Shown: piece after piece, positions 44,225 through 53,256 of the stretch | Layout of the letters: each line of letters begins with the position of its first letter | Numbering within the stretch: the first letter of the stretch is position 1 | Made by a program: the position numbers and the translations under genes | Notes under the pieces: model-generated | Database searches by the model: none | What the model was told of the DNA's origin: nothing | The model's input: only the letters and a program-made list of their open reading frames with translations | Assembly: GCF_011193355.1 (NCBI RefSeq) | Contig: NZ_CP049780.1 | Location: forward strand, 6,175,798-6,239,797 | DNA from: Streptomyces sp. JB150 | GTDB lineage: Bacteria; Actinomycetota; Actinomycetes; Streptomycetales; Streptomycetaceae | Direction: 5' to 3' | DNA: 64,000 bases

Positions 44225-45484
44225 GTGAAGGACGACAGCACGGCACCGCACGCGCCGGCGTTCACGGGACGCCGGTGGCTGTTCCCGTCCGCCGTGATCC
44301 ACGAACTCGACGCCGACGGAACGACCCCCGGGCGGGCCGGCCGGCGGCCCCGCCGCACCGCGCGCGACTGGGTCGTCGACATCACCTGCTTCCTGATCTC
44401 CGCCCTCATCGGCCTCGCCAGTGCGGAGACCGTCTCTGGCGACCCCGGCGTCCCGCCCGGCCTCGCCGTCGCCGACCAGGTGCTCGGCGCCCTCGCCTGC
44501 GCCGCGGTCTGGCTGCGCCGCCGCCATCCGGTCGCGCTCGCCGCCACCCTGACCGCGCTCGGCCCGGTCTCCGTCACCGCCGGCGGAGCCGGTCTGGTCG
44601 CCCTGTTCACGCTCGCCGTGCACCGGCCCTTCCGGTACGTCGCCTGGATCGGCGGTGCCTCCCTCGCGCTGATCCCGTTCGTGCTGTGGCTGCGCCCGGA
44701 ACCCGGCCTGCCGTACGCGGCGGCCGTCGTGCTCACCGCGCTGCTCACCCTGTCCGCCATCGGCTGGGGCATGTTCGTCCGGTCCAAGCGGCAGCTCATG
44801 CTGAGCCTGCGCGACCGCGCCCGGCGGGCCGAGACGGAGGCCCGGCTGCGCGCCGAACAGGCCCAGCGGCTGGCCCGCGAGGCCATCGCCCGCGAGATGC
44901 ATGACGTCCTCGCCCACCGGCTGACCCTGCTGAGCGTGCACGCCGGCGCGCTGGAGTTCCGGCCCGACGCCTCCCGCGAGGAGATCGCCCGCGCGGCCGG
45001 CGTGATCCGGGAGAGCGCCCACGAAGCCCTCCAGGACCTGCGCGAGATCATCGGCGTGCTGCGGGCGGGCGAACCGGACGACGCGGGCCGCCCGCAGCCC
45101 ACGCTCGGCGCCCTCGACACGCTGGTCGCCGAGTCCCGCCAGGCCGGCATGAAGGTCACCCTCGTCCACCAGGTCGCCGACCCGGCCGCCGTACCCGCTT
45201 CCGTCGGCCGTACCGCCTACCGCATCGTCCAGGAAGGCCTCACCAACGCCCGCAAGCACGCCCCCGGCGCCGAGGTCACCGTCCGCGTCCTCGGCGCCCG
45301 GGGCGACGGCCTCACCGTCCTCGTCGCCAACCCGGCCCCCGACGGCGACGTCCCGCCCGTCCCCGGCTCCGGACAGGGCCTGATCGGCCTCACCGAACGC
45401 GCCACGCTGGCCGGCGGACGCCTGGAGCACGGGCCGCGCGGCGACGGCGGGTTCGAGGTGCGGGCCTGGCTGCCCTGGGGCTGA
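44225..45484 (+). CDS. NarL-type two-component sensor histidine kinase
   Basis: 419 residues: cytoplasmic N-terminal tail (1-48), several membrane helices (about 50-185), a HisKA_3 dimer domain with phospho-acceptor His226 (AIAREMHDVLAHRLTLLSVHAGALEF) and an HATPase domain (VPASVGRTAYRIVQEGLTNARKHAPG, GSGQGLIGLTERATLAGGRLEHG). It has no extracellular sensor domain, so the signal is probably perceived in the membrane. The expected response-regulator gene is not next to it but 7.8 kb downstream at 53257, on the same strand. Confidence 0.93.
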   Translation: MKDDSTAPHAPAFTGRRWLFPSAVIHELDADGTTPGRAGRRPRRTARDWVVDITCFLISALIGLASAETVSGDPGVPPGLAVADQVLGALACAAVWLRRRHPVALAATLTALGPVSVTAGGAGLVALFTLAVHRPFRYVAWIGGASLALIPFVLWLRPEPGLPYAAAVVLTALLTLSAIGWGMFVRSKRQLMLSLRDRARRAETEARLRAEQAQRLAREAIAREMHDVLAHRLTLLSVHAGALEFRPDASREEIARAAGVIRESAHEALQDLREIIGVLRAGEPDDAGRPQPTLGALDTLVAESRQAGMKVTLVHQVADPAAVPASVGRTAYRIVQEGLTNARKHAPGAEVTVRVLGARGDGLTVLVANPAPDGDVPPVPGSGQGLIGLTERATLAGGRLEHGPRGDGGFEVRAWLPWG

Positions 45485-45644
45485 GCCAACCGGCCGGCGT
45501 GTAGCCGGACTTCCCCGCCCGGACTTCGCCCGGACTTCGCCCGGGTGACGCCCGTCGAACAGCCCTCCTCGACCCCACCGCCGCCAGTAGCGTGGGCGGA
45601 GGCCGGACAGACGCCCCGCGCACGCGAACGACGGGACGACGCGA

Positions 45645-45753
45645 CCACCTGGCCACCTGGCCACCTGATCACCTGACCACCCGAACCGGGCGACCAGGCG
45701 ACGACCCGACCAGGCGACGACCCGACCACGCGACCACCTGATCACGCGACGAC
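45645..45753. repeat. Microsatellite-like array, 8-bp period
   Basis: Five units of CCACCTGG and variants (45645-45684) are followed by two 16-bp copies of GACCAGGCGACGACCC and a partial third. An 11-bp tandem CCCGGACTTCG (45518-45539) lies just after the kinase stop. The 289-bp gap 45485-45773 has no other feature except the putative promoter of the antitoxin gene. Confidence 0.8.
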
Positions 45754-45773
45754 GAGAGAGGGCACAGCCTGCG

Positions 45774-46436
45774 GTGAACCCCTTCATGCTCCTCGGCGCC
45801 GTGGCGGCCGACTGGACCCGGCTGTCCCGCCTGCTCGACCCCGCCGCCCGGCGCGAACTGGGCGGCGCACTTGCCGAGTTACGCGCCGCGACCGCCGAGG
45901 GCGGAGCCGACGCCGGCCGGCGGTCGGCCGCCAACCGGGCGGCGCGGACCGTCCTGGACGGCCTCCCGCCCGAGGAGGCCGGCCGCCTCCGCCGGGACGG
46001 CGCGGCACAGCGGTTCACCGGACCGCCCGCGACGGCACTTCACCAGGGATACGGCGCCCTGGACCTGACCCTCCTCGTCCTCGACGGCAACCCGATGGTC
46101 GGCCCCCTCCTCGGCCCCGTCCGCCGGCGCCTGCTGGCGCAGCCGTCGCTGCCGTGGACGGATCGCGCCGACCCCCGCCTGATCGTCCTGACCGCCGACG
46201 ACGGCGAACGACGACTGCCGCTCTTCCAGTTCGAGGCCGCCGACATGCCCTGGCGGATCGTCCTCGACGTCAACTCCCTGCTGCGCGCCGGCCCCGACCC
46301 CTGGGGCGTCGCCGACTGGTGGCTGTCGCCCACCACCTGGTGGGCCGGCACCCCGGCGGACCTGCTGGGCCGCGGCCGCGACGAGGAACTGCGCGGCGCG
46401 GCACGCGAACTGGCCGCGGTCGCGGGGGAGGGCTGA
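45774..46436 (+). CDS. ParS/MbcA-like antitoxin of a RES toxin pair
   Basis: 220 residues. The C-terminal 60 (RLPLFQFEAADMPWRIVLDVNSLLRAGPDPWGVADWWLSPTTWWAGTPADLLGRG) have the toxin-binding ParS/MbcA (DUF2384-type) pattern. The N-terminal part (1-150) is Ala/Arg/Leu-rich and helical, longer than in common Xre-type antitoxins, and shows no obvious HTH. It would cap the RES active site until degraded. GTG 45774 follows GGGCACAGCCTGCG; an ATG at 45786 is possible. The RES gene starts three bases after the stop. Confidence 0.75.
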   Translation: MNPFMLLGAVAADWTRLSRLLDPAARRELGGALAELRAATAEGGADAGRRSAANRAARTVLDGLPPEEAGRLRRDGAAQRFTGPPATALHQGYGALDLTLLVLDGNPMVGPLLGPVRRRLLAQPSLPWTDRADPRLIVLTADDGERRLPLFQFEAADMPWRIVLDVNSLLRAGPDPWGVADWWLSPTTWWAGTPADLLGRGRDEELRGAARELAAVAGEG

Positions 46437-46439
46437 GCC

Positions 46440-47120
46440 GTGGGCAAGTACCCGCCGCCCGACACCCTGCCCGGCGAACCGTCCCGCGCGGTGCTGCGCG
46501 CCGGCACCCCCCTGTTCCGCGTCCACTCCACCCACCGGGACCCCACCGCGTACAACACCCGCCGGACCCACCCCTTCTACTACGGCGGCCGCTTCGACAG
46601 CACCCCCTTCGACCCGTACGGCTACCTGTACGTCGGCTTCGGTGTCGGCGCCGCCGTCAGCGAGGTGCTGCTGCGCTCCCTGCCCTTCGACGGCGGGCAC
46701 GGCCCCCGGCTGCTGCCGCGCGTCGCCTTCGAACGGCGCAGCCTGTCCTTCTTGCGCCTCGCCGCCGACATCGAGGTCGTGTCCCTGATGGGCGGCGCCG
46801 ACCTGGCCGCCGTGGCGCAGGACGCGTGGCTGGTGCACACCGAGGGCGCCGACTACCCGCAGACCCGCGACTGGGGCCACTGGATCCGCCGGCAGACCAA
46901 GTCCTGGGCCCAGGGCTTCGTCTGGCCGTCGAAACGCGAGCCCGCCGACCGGGTCGCCGTCCTCTTCGACGACCGGGGCGAGACCCCGCTGCTCGAACCC
47001 GCCGGCGCCGCCCCCGTCGACTTCGGCACCGAGGAGGGCGAACACTGGCTCAACGGCGTCCTGGCGCCGTACCGGACACAGACCGCGCCACGACCGCCAC
47101 GGCGCAACGAGGAGTTCTGA
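46440..47120 (+). CDS. RES-domain NAD+ phosphorylase toxin
   Basis: 226 residues. The RES core includes Arg27 in LFRVHST, Arg51 in YYGGRFDSTPFDPYGYLYVGFG and Glu75 in AAVSEVLLRS. RES toxins destroy NAD+ by phosphorolysis, causing stasis or death. Coupled behind an MbcA-like antitoxin it forms a type II toxin-antitoxin pair; unusually the next gene is a large CHAT protein whose ribosome site (GGAG at 47111) lies inside this gene's end. A C-terminal tail (APYRTQTAPRPPRRNEEF) extends beyond the usual domain. Confidence 0.82.
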   Translation: MGKYPPPDTLPGEPSRAVLRAGTPLFRVHSTHRDPTAYNTRRTHPFYYGGRFDSTPFDPYGYLYVGFGVGAAVSEVLLRSLPFDGGHGPRLLPRVAFERRSLSFLRLAADIEVVSLMGGADLAAVAQDAWLVHTEGADYPQTRDWGHWIRRQTKSWAQGFVWPSKREPADRVAVLFDDRGETPLLEPAGAAPVDFGTEEGEHWLNGVLAPYRTQTAPRPPRRNEEF

Positions 47121-47122
47121 CA

Positions 47123-50005
47123 GTGCCGCGCACACCGTACGACCTGGACGCCCTGCAGCTCGAACTGCGCCAGAGCGGAGCACTGGAGATCGTCGACGCC
47201 GAGGACCTGGCGCGGCACGCCGCCCTGGTGCTGGAGCGGCTGGGATGCGCGACCGCGCGCGAGGCCTACGACATGCTGTACGAGGACTGGCGTGCCCTGC
47301 CGCGCGGCACCCCGGAGTCCGGGATGCGCGCGGGGCAGATCCTCGTCCTGCTGGCCACCCTGGTGCTGGACCAGCCGGTCGCCGACAGCCGCCGCGAGGA
47401 GGAACTCCTGCGCGAGGCCGAGCGGTACGGCCCCCAGGACGCACGCTGGCAGGCCGGCGTCCACCTCACGACCGGTGCGGCCACGGTCCAGCGGACCGGT
47501 GACCCGGCCGGGATGGAGGCGGCCCTCGCCCGGCTGGAGAAGGTGCGCGCCGCCTGGCCGCCCGGCAGCCGCGAGCGGGACGCGCTGGACGTGAGCCACG
47601 CCGGACTGCGCGTCCAGCTCGCCCAGCTCGCCGGGGGAGAGGAGGACTTCGACTCGGCCGTCGAGGACCTGGCCCGGCTGCGTGACTCGCCCGCGTTCGG
47701 CGAACAGGACCGGCTGGCCATGGACGCGCAACTGGCCGTCTTCCGCTCCCATCAGGCCGCCCGGCGGGAGGACGAGGACGCGCTCGCCGGTCACGTACGG
47801 GAACTGGAGACGGTTCTCGCGCGGTTGTCGCCCCGTCACATGGACCGGCCGAACCTGGAGGCCTATCTCGAATCGCTGCAGGGCCGGCTCGCCGAGCTCC
47901 GGGCCCGGCGTACGGGCGAGGCGTTCACCCTGCGGGACGTCACGCGCCCGGCGGCACTGGACGACGTACGCCGCCGGATCGCGGCGCTGCCCCGCAACCT
48001 GCGCGTCGACCGGCTCGGCGAGGTGGGCCTCGTCCGTGTCGTCCGCGCGATGACGGAGGGCGACCACCAGGGCGCCGTCGAGGCGTTCGGCCTCCTGGAA
48101 GAGGCCATGGACCTGCTGGAGCCCGACGACGAACGGTGGCTGCGCAACGCCGGAGTCCTCGGCCTCGGCCACTGCTCGCTCGGCTTCCTGTCCGTGACCC
48201 CCCGCGCGGACCGCACCGGCCACGTGGACCAGGGCATCGCCTGGCTGCGGCACGCGCACCGACTCGCCGGCGGACCGGAGCACCCGATGTACGGCAACCT
48301 CGGGATGGCCCTCGCCACCGCCTGCCGGTTCCGCGGCGACCTGCGGCACCCGCGGGACGCCCCGGCCAGGCGGCGCGACCACGAGGCGGCGAGAAGGATC
48401 GGCCGCGAGGCCCTGCGCGCCTCGGCGTGGCAGGTGATGCTCCAGTCCGGTACGGCGCACGCCGCCGAAACCGCCCGCTGGGCCGGCCGCAACGCGCTCG
48501 ACGTGGCCCGCTGGTGCCTCGCCGACGGCGCCCACGCGGACGCCGTCCGGGCCCTGGACGCCGGACGCGGACTGGCGCTCCACACGGCGTCCGTGGCCTC
48601 CACCGTGCCCGACATGCTGACCGCGCTCGGGCAGCCGGAACTGGCGGACGAGTGGCGCGCCGCCGGCGGCATGACCATGGCCGGCCCGGGCGGGGACGCC
48701 CTGTTCACCGCCGGCGCCCCCGCCCCAGGCCCGTCCAGCCGGCTGCGCCGCCGGGTACTGCGGGCCCTGGCCGCGTCCCCGCTGCGGCACCGGCTGCTGG
48801 AGGCGCCCGCGCCGGAGGAGATCGGCGCGGCCCTGCGCACCATGGGCGCCTCCGCCCTGGTGTACCTGGTGCCCGGCAGCACGGACGAGCCCGGCGTGGC
48901 CGACCGGGTGCTCTTCGGCCGCCGCGCGGACCGGGGACAGGCGCTGATCGTCTCCGCCGACGGCACCACGCGCGCGCTGCCGTTGCCGCACCTCCTCGTC
49001 GAGGCTCCCGCCCTGGTGTCGTACCGGGCCACCGGAACCCCCGGCCGCGACGCCGGGGGACCACCCGTCGACCCCGGCCCCGAGCCACCACCCCGCCCCG
49101 ACCACGCCCGCGCGGCGCTGGAACGGCTGTGCGAGTGGGCCGGTACGGCGGCGATGGGCCCGCTCCTGGACGCGCTGCCGCGCGGCTTCGGCCGCGTGCC
49201 GTCCCTCGCGCTCGTGCCCATGGCGGAACTCGGCGCCGTACCCTGGCACGCCGCCCGCCTCCCCGGACGGCGCCGCAGCACGCACGGCTACGCCTGCCAG
49301 GAGGCCGACATCTCCTACCTGCCGTCCGCGCGGCTGCTGTGCGAGGTGGCCGCCCGCCCCGCCGGGAGGTCCCGGCAGGCCCTCGTCGTCGGCAACCCGA
49401 CCCACGACCTGCACCACGCGGGCGAGGAGGCCGAGGCCATCCAGCGCGCCTTCCACCCGGACGGCGACCTCCTCGGCCCCGGCACCGCGACCCCCGCCGC
49501 CGTCACCGACTGGCTGCGCCGGCAGCGCGGCGGGCTGCTCCACCTCGCCTGCCACGGAGTGGTCCGCCAGGGCGAGCGGCACAGTGCCTATCTCGCCCTG
49601 TCGGGCGGGCGGCTGGCGGCCGAGGAACTCACCGAGGGCGCCGACCGCTACCGCCACCTCGACCTGGTGGTGCTCGCGGCCTGCCGCACGAACGTCTCCG
49701 GGCACGGCTACGACGAGGCGTACAGCCTGGCCACCGCGTTCCTCGTGGCCGGCGCCCGCTCCGTGATCGGCTCCCTGTGGCCCGTGCCCGACGAGGCGAC
49801 CTCCCTGCTGATGTACATGACCCACCACTTCATGAGCCGCGACGGCCTGCCGCCCGGACCGGCGCTGCGCAGCGCCCAGTCCTGGATGCTCGACGACCGC
49901 CGGCAGCCGCCGCCCGGCATGCCGGACCGGCTGCGCGCCCGCGTCCCGTCCATCCGCGGCGACGACCTCACCGCGTGGGCGGGCTTCACCCACCTCGGCT
50001 GGTAG
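47123..50005 (+). CDS. Large CHAT-domain (caspase-like) protein with helical-repeat N terminus
   Basis: 960 residues. About 1-600 are alpha-helical TPR-like repeats (for example FGLLEEAMDLLEPDDERWLRNAGVLGLGHCSLGFL). The C-terminal CHAT domain (about 600-960) carries catalytic His811 (LHLACHGVV) and Cys854 (LVVLAACRTNVSGHGYDEAYSLATAFLVAGARSVIGSLWPVPDEAT). CHAT proteases cut partner proteins in defence systems. Translational coupling to the antitoxin-RES pair suggests it could cleave the antitoxin or otherwise govern the toxin. It converges with a second caspase gene, the stops only seven bases apart. Confidence 0.9.
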   Translation: MPRTPYDLDALQLELRQSGALEIVDAEDLARHAALVLERLGCATAREAYDMLYEDWRALPRGTPESGMRAGQILVLLATLVLDQPVADSRREEELLREAERYGPQDARWQAGVHLTTGAATVQRTGDPAGMEAALARLEKVRAAWPPGSRERDALDVSHAGLRVQLAQLAGGEEDFDSAVEDLARLRDSPAFGEQDRLAMDAQLAVFRSHQAARREDEDALAGHVRELETVLARLSPRHMDRPNLEAYLESLQGRLAELRARRTGEAFTLRDVTRPAALDDVRRRIAALPRNLRVDRLGEVGLVRVVRAMTEGDHQGAVEAFGLLEEAMDLLEPDDERWLRNAGVLGLGHCSLGFLSVTPRADRTGHVDQGIAWLRHAHRLAGGPEHPMYGNLGMALATACRFRGDLRHPRDAPARRRDHEAARRIGREALRASAWQVMLQSGTAHAAETARWAGRNALDVARWCLADGAHADAVRALDAGRGLALHTASVASTVPDMLTALGQPELADEWRAAGGMTMAGPGGDALFTAGAPAPGPSSRLRRRVLRALAASPLRHRLLEAPAPEEIGAALRTMGASALVYLVPGSTDEPGVADRVLFGRRADRGQALIVSADGTTRALPLPHLLVEAPALVSYRATGTPGRDAGGPPVDPGPEPPPRPDHARAALERLCEWAGTAAMGPLLDALPRGFGRVPSLALVPMAELGAVPWHAARLPGRRRSTHGYACQEADISYLPSARLLCEVAARPAGRSRQALVVGNPTHDLHHAGEEAEAIQRAFHPDGDLLGPGTATPAAVTDWLRRQRGGLLHLACHGVVRQGERHSAYLALSGGRLAAEELTEGADRYRHLDLVVLAACRTNVSGHGYDEAYSLATAFLVAGARSVIGSLWPVPDEATSLLMYMTHHFMSRDGLPPGPALRSAQSWMLDDRRQPPPGMPDRLRARVPSIRGDDLTAWAGFTHLGW

Positions 50006-50012
50006 GCCCGTG

Positions 50013-51848
50013 TCAGGGGACCTGTGTACGCACGTCGACGTGGGCCGTGCCCCAGCGGCCCACCCCGGCCGCCGGGCCGCCCGCGTCCCGGCCCCCCGAC
50101 GGCCCGGTCAGCCGCAGCGGCCCGTCCCCGGCGGCCGACCCGCCGCGGGAGGCCTGCGGGGCATCCGACGACCAGGCGTCCAGCCGGAACGGGGCGAGGT
50201 TCAGTTCGTTCTCCGCGGCGATCACCCTCAGCCGGTCCCGGGTGAACGCACCCGGCACCACGGCGCTGCCGCGCGGCAGGTACAGCCACACCGGCTGCCC
50301 CCGCATCGCCCGCCCGGCCCGGCCCGGCCCCACGAAGTCGCCCGGGTACAGCTGCGGTGAGCAGGCGTAGCTGTCGGTCAGGTCGAGCAGGACGCACCAC
50401 AGCGGCACGCCGGAATCGTTGTGGACGCGCACCCCCACCTGGGGCGGCCGGTGATCGGGAGTGTACGAGCAGACGATCTCCCCGTCGGCCGTGCGCCGCA
50501 GCCGCCCCACCGGCGTCTCCTCGACCGTGACCCGGATCAGCGACGACAGCCACGGATCGGGGCTGACGAGGTCACGCAGGCGATGCCAGTGCGTGAGGTG
50601 GGTCAGACAGGCGGCGACGCGCTCCGCGTCGCCCGGCGACCGCAGCGGCAGCGCGGGCAGCGGGCGCCCGGCGGCCCCGGACACCCGGGCCAGGCCGTCC
50701 CGGACCGCCACCCGCAGCGGCAGCCCGTCCCCGCCGAGCGACAGGGCCGGTGCCGCTTCGACGGCCCGCGCCACCAGCCGTACGGCGGCGGGGTCCCCGG
50801 TGACCGTGACCGCCGCGGGCGGGAACGCCAGGGCCGAGGGCGTCACGCCGTACACCGACTCCCGGTCGCCGGGCGACGGCAACCAGCCGGCCGGCCTCAC
50901 CAGCGCCGACTCCGGCCGCACTTCGCACGCCACCACCCGTCTCGGGGAGGGGCCGTCGCCGAGCAGCGTGAACTCCGCCCCCGCCGCGCGCAGTCCGTGC
51001 GCCTGACCGCAGTTAACCTCCCAGCCCGCCGCCGTGTACCGCAGGTGGAACGGCGCGGAGGGCAGCGTGTCGCCGTACAGGAAGCGCGCGTTCTCCAGGC
51101 CGCGCAGCTCCGGGTGCTGCCCCGGCACCAGATCGCGTACGCGCGCCTCCACGCGCGCGTGCAGCGTGCCGTACGTGGGGTCGGGGCCCAGCAGGGCGAG
51201 GGCGTCGAGCAGGGCGTGGCTGAAGTGGCCGCGGACCTCGTCGCCGAGCCGGTCCTCGTGGGCGCCCTCCTGCGGCCGGCAGGCCGCCAGCAGGATGTGT
51301 TCGCGCGGCTGCGGCCCCGGACCGCCGGCCCCGCGCGCTCCGCCCGGTTCCGCGGTACGCCACCACGGCCGCCAGGACACACTCCGCGCGGTGCGGCCGG
51401 GAACGCCGTCACGGGTGGCCCCGCCCGCGTGGCAGCAGTCGAGGACGGCGACCACATGGGTGCCCCGCGCGGCGATCCGGTCCAGCAGCACGCCCAGTTC
51501 GGCGTCCTGGAGCAGCGGCTGCCCGCCGGCGGCGAGGCTGTCGTGGCACACCAGGGCCTGCGCCCTGCCGGTCGCCTCCCGGGGATCGTCCGTGTCCCGC
51601 TCGCTGCCGTGGCCGCTGAACCACAGCAAGGCCGTGTCGTCCGGACCGCCGCGCCCGAGATGGTCCTCGATGCCCGCGAGCACCGCCGCGCGGGTGGCCT
51701 CCCCGTCGAGGAGCGTCCGGATCCCGCACGCGAGCCCGCTGCGCTCCCGCAACCATCTCTGCGCGGCCCGCACGTCGTTGACGCAGCCTCGCAGGCGCGC
51801 GCCGGGATAGTCGTCGATGCCCACCAGCAAGGCGTACACGGTCCGCAT
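50013..51848 (-). CDS. Caspase-fold (C14) protein with long C-terminal region
   Basis: 611 residues. The N-terminal caspase domain (about 1-240) has His80 (LLWFSGHGSERD) and Cys139 (VVAVLDCCHAGGA), both intact. After it come a beta-rich middle region (NARFLYGDTLPSAPFHLRYTAAGWEVNC ...) and a C-terminal part (about 440-560) with CSYTPDHRPPQVGVRVHNDSGVPLWCVLLDLTDSYACSPQLYPGDFV, an Ig-like pattern seen in other caspase-associated proteins. No membrane helix. ATG 51848 begins the caspase strand MRTVYALLVGIDDYPGARLRGCVNDV. It is divergent from a membrane-protein gene. Confidence 0.88.
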   Translation of the reverse strand: MRTVYALLVGIDDYPGARLRGCVNDVRAAQRWLRERSGLACGIRTLLDGEATRAAVLAGIEDHLGRGGPDDTALLWFSGHGSERDTDDPREATGRAQALVCHDSLAAGGQPLLQDAELGVLLDRIAARGTHVVAVLDCCHAGGATRDGVPGRTARSVSWRPWWRTAEPGGARGAGGPGPQPREHILLAACRPQEGAHEDRLGDEVRGHFSHALLDALALLGPDPTYGTLHARVEARVRDLVPGQHPELRGLENARFLYGDTLPSAPFHLRYTAAGWEVNCGQAHGLRAAGAEFTLLGDGPSPRRVVACEVRPESALVRPAGWLPSPGDRESVYGVTPSALAFPPAAVTVTGDPAAVRLVARAVEAAPALSLGGDGLPLRVAVRDGLARVSGAAGRPLPALPLRSPGDAERVAACLTHLTHWHRLRDLVSPDPWLSSLIRVTVEETPVGRLRRTADGEIVCSYTPDHRPPQVGVRVHNDSGVPLWCVLLDLTDSYACSPQLYPGDFVGPGRAGRAMRGQPVWLYLPRGSAVVPGAFTRDRLRVIAAENELNLAPFRLDAWSSDAPQASRGGSAAGDGPLRLTGPSGGRDAGGPAAGVGRWGTAHVDVRTQVP

Positions 51849-52148
51849 GCGGCGATCCTGCCAGGGCGCAGCGGGCCGGGTGGGGCGTTTGCGGGGCGAA
51901 CGCCGGGCGCGTACCGGGCGAGTCCGGCCGCACCCATGTCCTCTTCGGCGCTCGCCAGTTGACTGTGGTGCAGCACGACACACGACAGCACGACACACGA
52001 CAGCCGGACAGCCGGCCGGCCGGACACGACGACAGCAGGACGCGACGACAGCACGACGTGGGTCAGGGCGACAGCGCGGAGTGCGATACGCACAGCACGC
52101 GAGCACGCAGGCGCGCGAGCACGCGAGCACGACGGAGAGGACAGCAGG
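51849..52148. other. 300-bp divergent gap with short tandem repeats
   Basis: GCACGACACACGACA occurs twice in tandem (51973-51987 and 51988-52002), within a longer run of ACGACAGCA-type degenerate copies to about 52060, and gcgcgagcacgcgagcacg repeats near 52105. It must contain the promoters of the caspase and of the membrane protein; no clear hexamers are seen. Confidence 0.6.
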
Positions 52149-53183
52149 GTGAACTCGGGGGGACGCGATCCGTACCAGCCGTCATGGCCACCACCTCCGC
52201 GGCGCGGACCGCACGTGCCGCCGCAGCCCGGCCCCTACGGGCCGTACGGCCCGTATCCGCCCCATGGGCACGGCCCCTACCGGCCGCCTCAGCCGCACGC
52301 GCCGCTCCTGCGCCGGCTGAGCGCGGACGAGTGGCCGCCGCTGCGGGAGCTGCTGCGGGGGACGCGGGGGCAGGGGCGGGGCTGCTTGTGGATGCTCATG
52401 CTCTTCACGTGCGCCGGGGGAGTGATCCTGCCCCTGATGGCCGGATACCCCCTGCTGCGCTCGGGCCACAACAAGGCCCGGCGCGTCTTCCCGCGCGAGC
52501 ACCACCGGATCGTCGAGCCCGACGTGATCCGGGCGCAGCAGGCGCGTGCCTGGACGGCAGCAGCCATGTCCTTCGTCATCCTGACGGTGTACGGCAGACC
52601 GGAGGACATCGAGCAGGCGCAGCAGCAGTACTTCCTGCGCCTCGCGATCGCCCCGTGGCTGCTCCTGCTCAGCGCGCCGGCCGTGGTGGCCCTGCTGATG
52701 CGCTGGGCCGCTCCGGAGGCCCGGCAGGCCATGCGGCGGAACCTGCGCGCCGCCGGCCGTTCGGCCCTGTGGTACTTCGGGACCGCGACGTGCGTGCCGC
52801 TGTTGCTCCTGCTGGGGTTCGGCGTGTCGCGCTTCGCGCAGGACGCCGGACCGACGGCGCGCTCTGTCGCCTTCGGCCTGATGTGCGCCGAACTGGCGGC
52901 CCTGGTGTGGGCGGGCGGTTTCCTGGTGTTCGCCACCGGGCCCGCCGTCCGGGGCGCCTTCAACACCGCGCAGGTGCACGCGGCGCTGCCTGCCCTGCTC
53001 ACCGGCGTCATGGTGTGGGAGTTCACCGCGATCAGCGTCGTGATCGGCGGTCCGCCGCCCGGTCCGCCGCTGGTGCAGATCGCCGCCCTGATCGGCGGCC
53101 CCGCGTCGGTGACGGCCGTGGCCTGGTGGGAGATCCACCGGCTGCGCACCCGGCACGGGGTGGTGCTGCGCGGGGTGACGTGA
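52149..53183 (+). CDS. Membrane protein with Pro/Tyr-rich N terminus
   Basis: 344 residues. Residues 1-50 are a Pro/Gly/Tyr/His-rich tail (GPYGPYGPYPPHGHGPYRPPQPH), then about six membrane helices (WMLMLFTCAGGVILPLMAG, AIAPWLLLLSAPAVVALLM, LWYFGTATCVPLLLLLGFGV, GLMCAELAALVWAGGFLVF and two more near the C terminus). No catalytic motif. It is divergent from the caspase gene, so it may belong to the same module as a membrane sensor or anchor. Its last codons lie in a 20-bp tandem repeat. Confidence 0.7.
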   Translation: MNSGGRDPYQPSWPPPPRRGPHVPPQPGPYGPYGPYPPHGHGPYRPPQPHAPLLRRLSADEWPPLRELLRGTRGQGRGCLWMLMLFTCAGGVILPLMAGYPLLRSGHNKARRVFPREHHRIVEPDVIRAQQARAWTAAAMSFVILTVYGRPEDIEQAQQQYFLRLAIAPWLLLLSAPAVVALLMRWAAPEARQAMRRNLRAAGRSALWYFGTATCVPLLLLLGFGVSRFAQDAGPTARSVAFGLMCAELAALVWAGGFLVFATGPAVRGAFNTAQVHAALPALLTGVMVWEFTAISVVIGGPPPGPPLVQIAALIGGPASVTAVAWWEIHRLRTRHGVVLRGVT

Positions 53184-53249
53184 TCCCGCGCGGGGCGACG
53201 TGATCCCGCGCGGGGCGACGTGAATCCGCGCGGGGCGGGCGTGATTTCG
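53169..53249. repeat. 20-bp tandem repeats across the stop of the membrane-protein gene
   Basis: CGCGGGGYGACGTGATCCCG occurs at 53169, 53189 and 53209 (the last with one change), with a partial fourth copy to 53249. The stop codon is within the first copy. It forms the right edge of the segment between kinase and regulator. Confidence 0.88.
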
Positions 53250-53256
53250 TAAGCCC

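Noticed and set aside
45645..45753. Origin iterons or attachment site
   Set aside because: The 8-bp period array has no tRNA, integrase or replication gene beside it; it looks like a simple-sequence expansion.
46853..49993. Minus-strand open frame of 1046 codons antisense to the CHAT gene
   Set aside because: Shadow frame; the plus frame has intact catalytic motifs and proper translational coupling.
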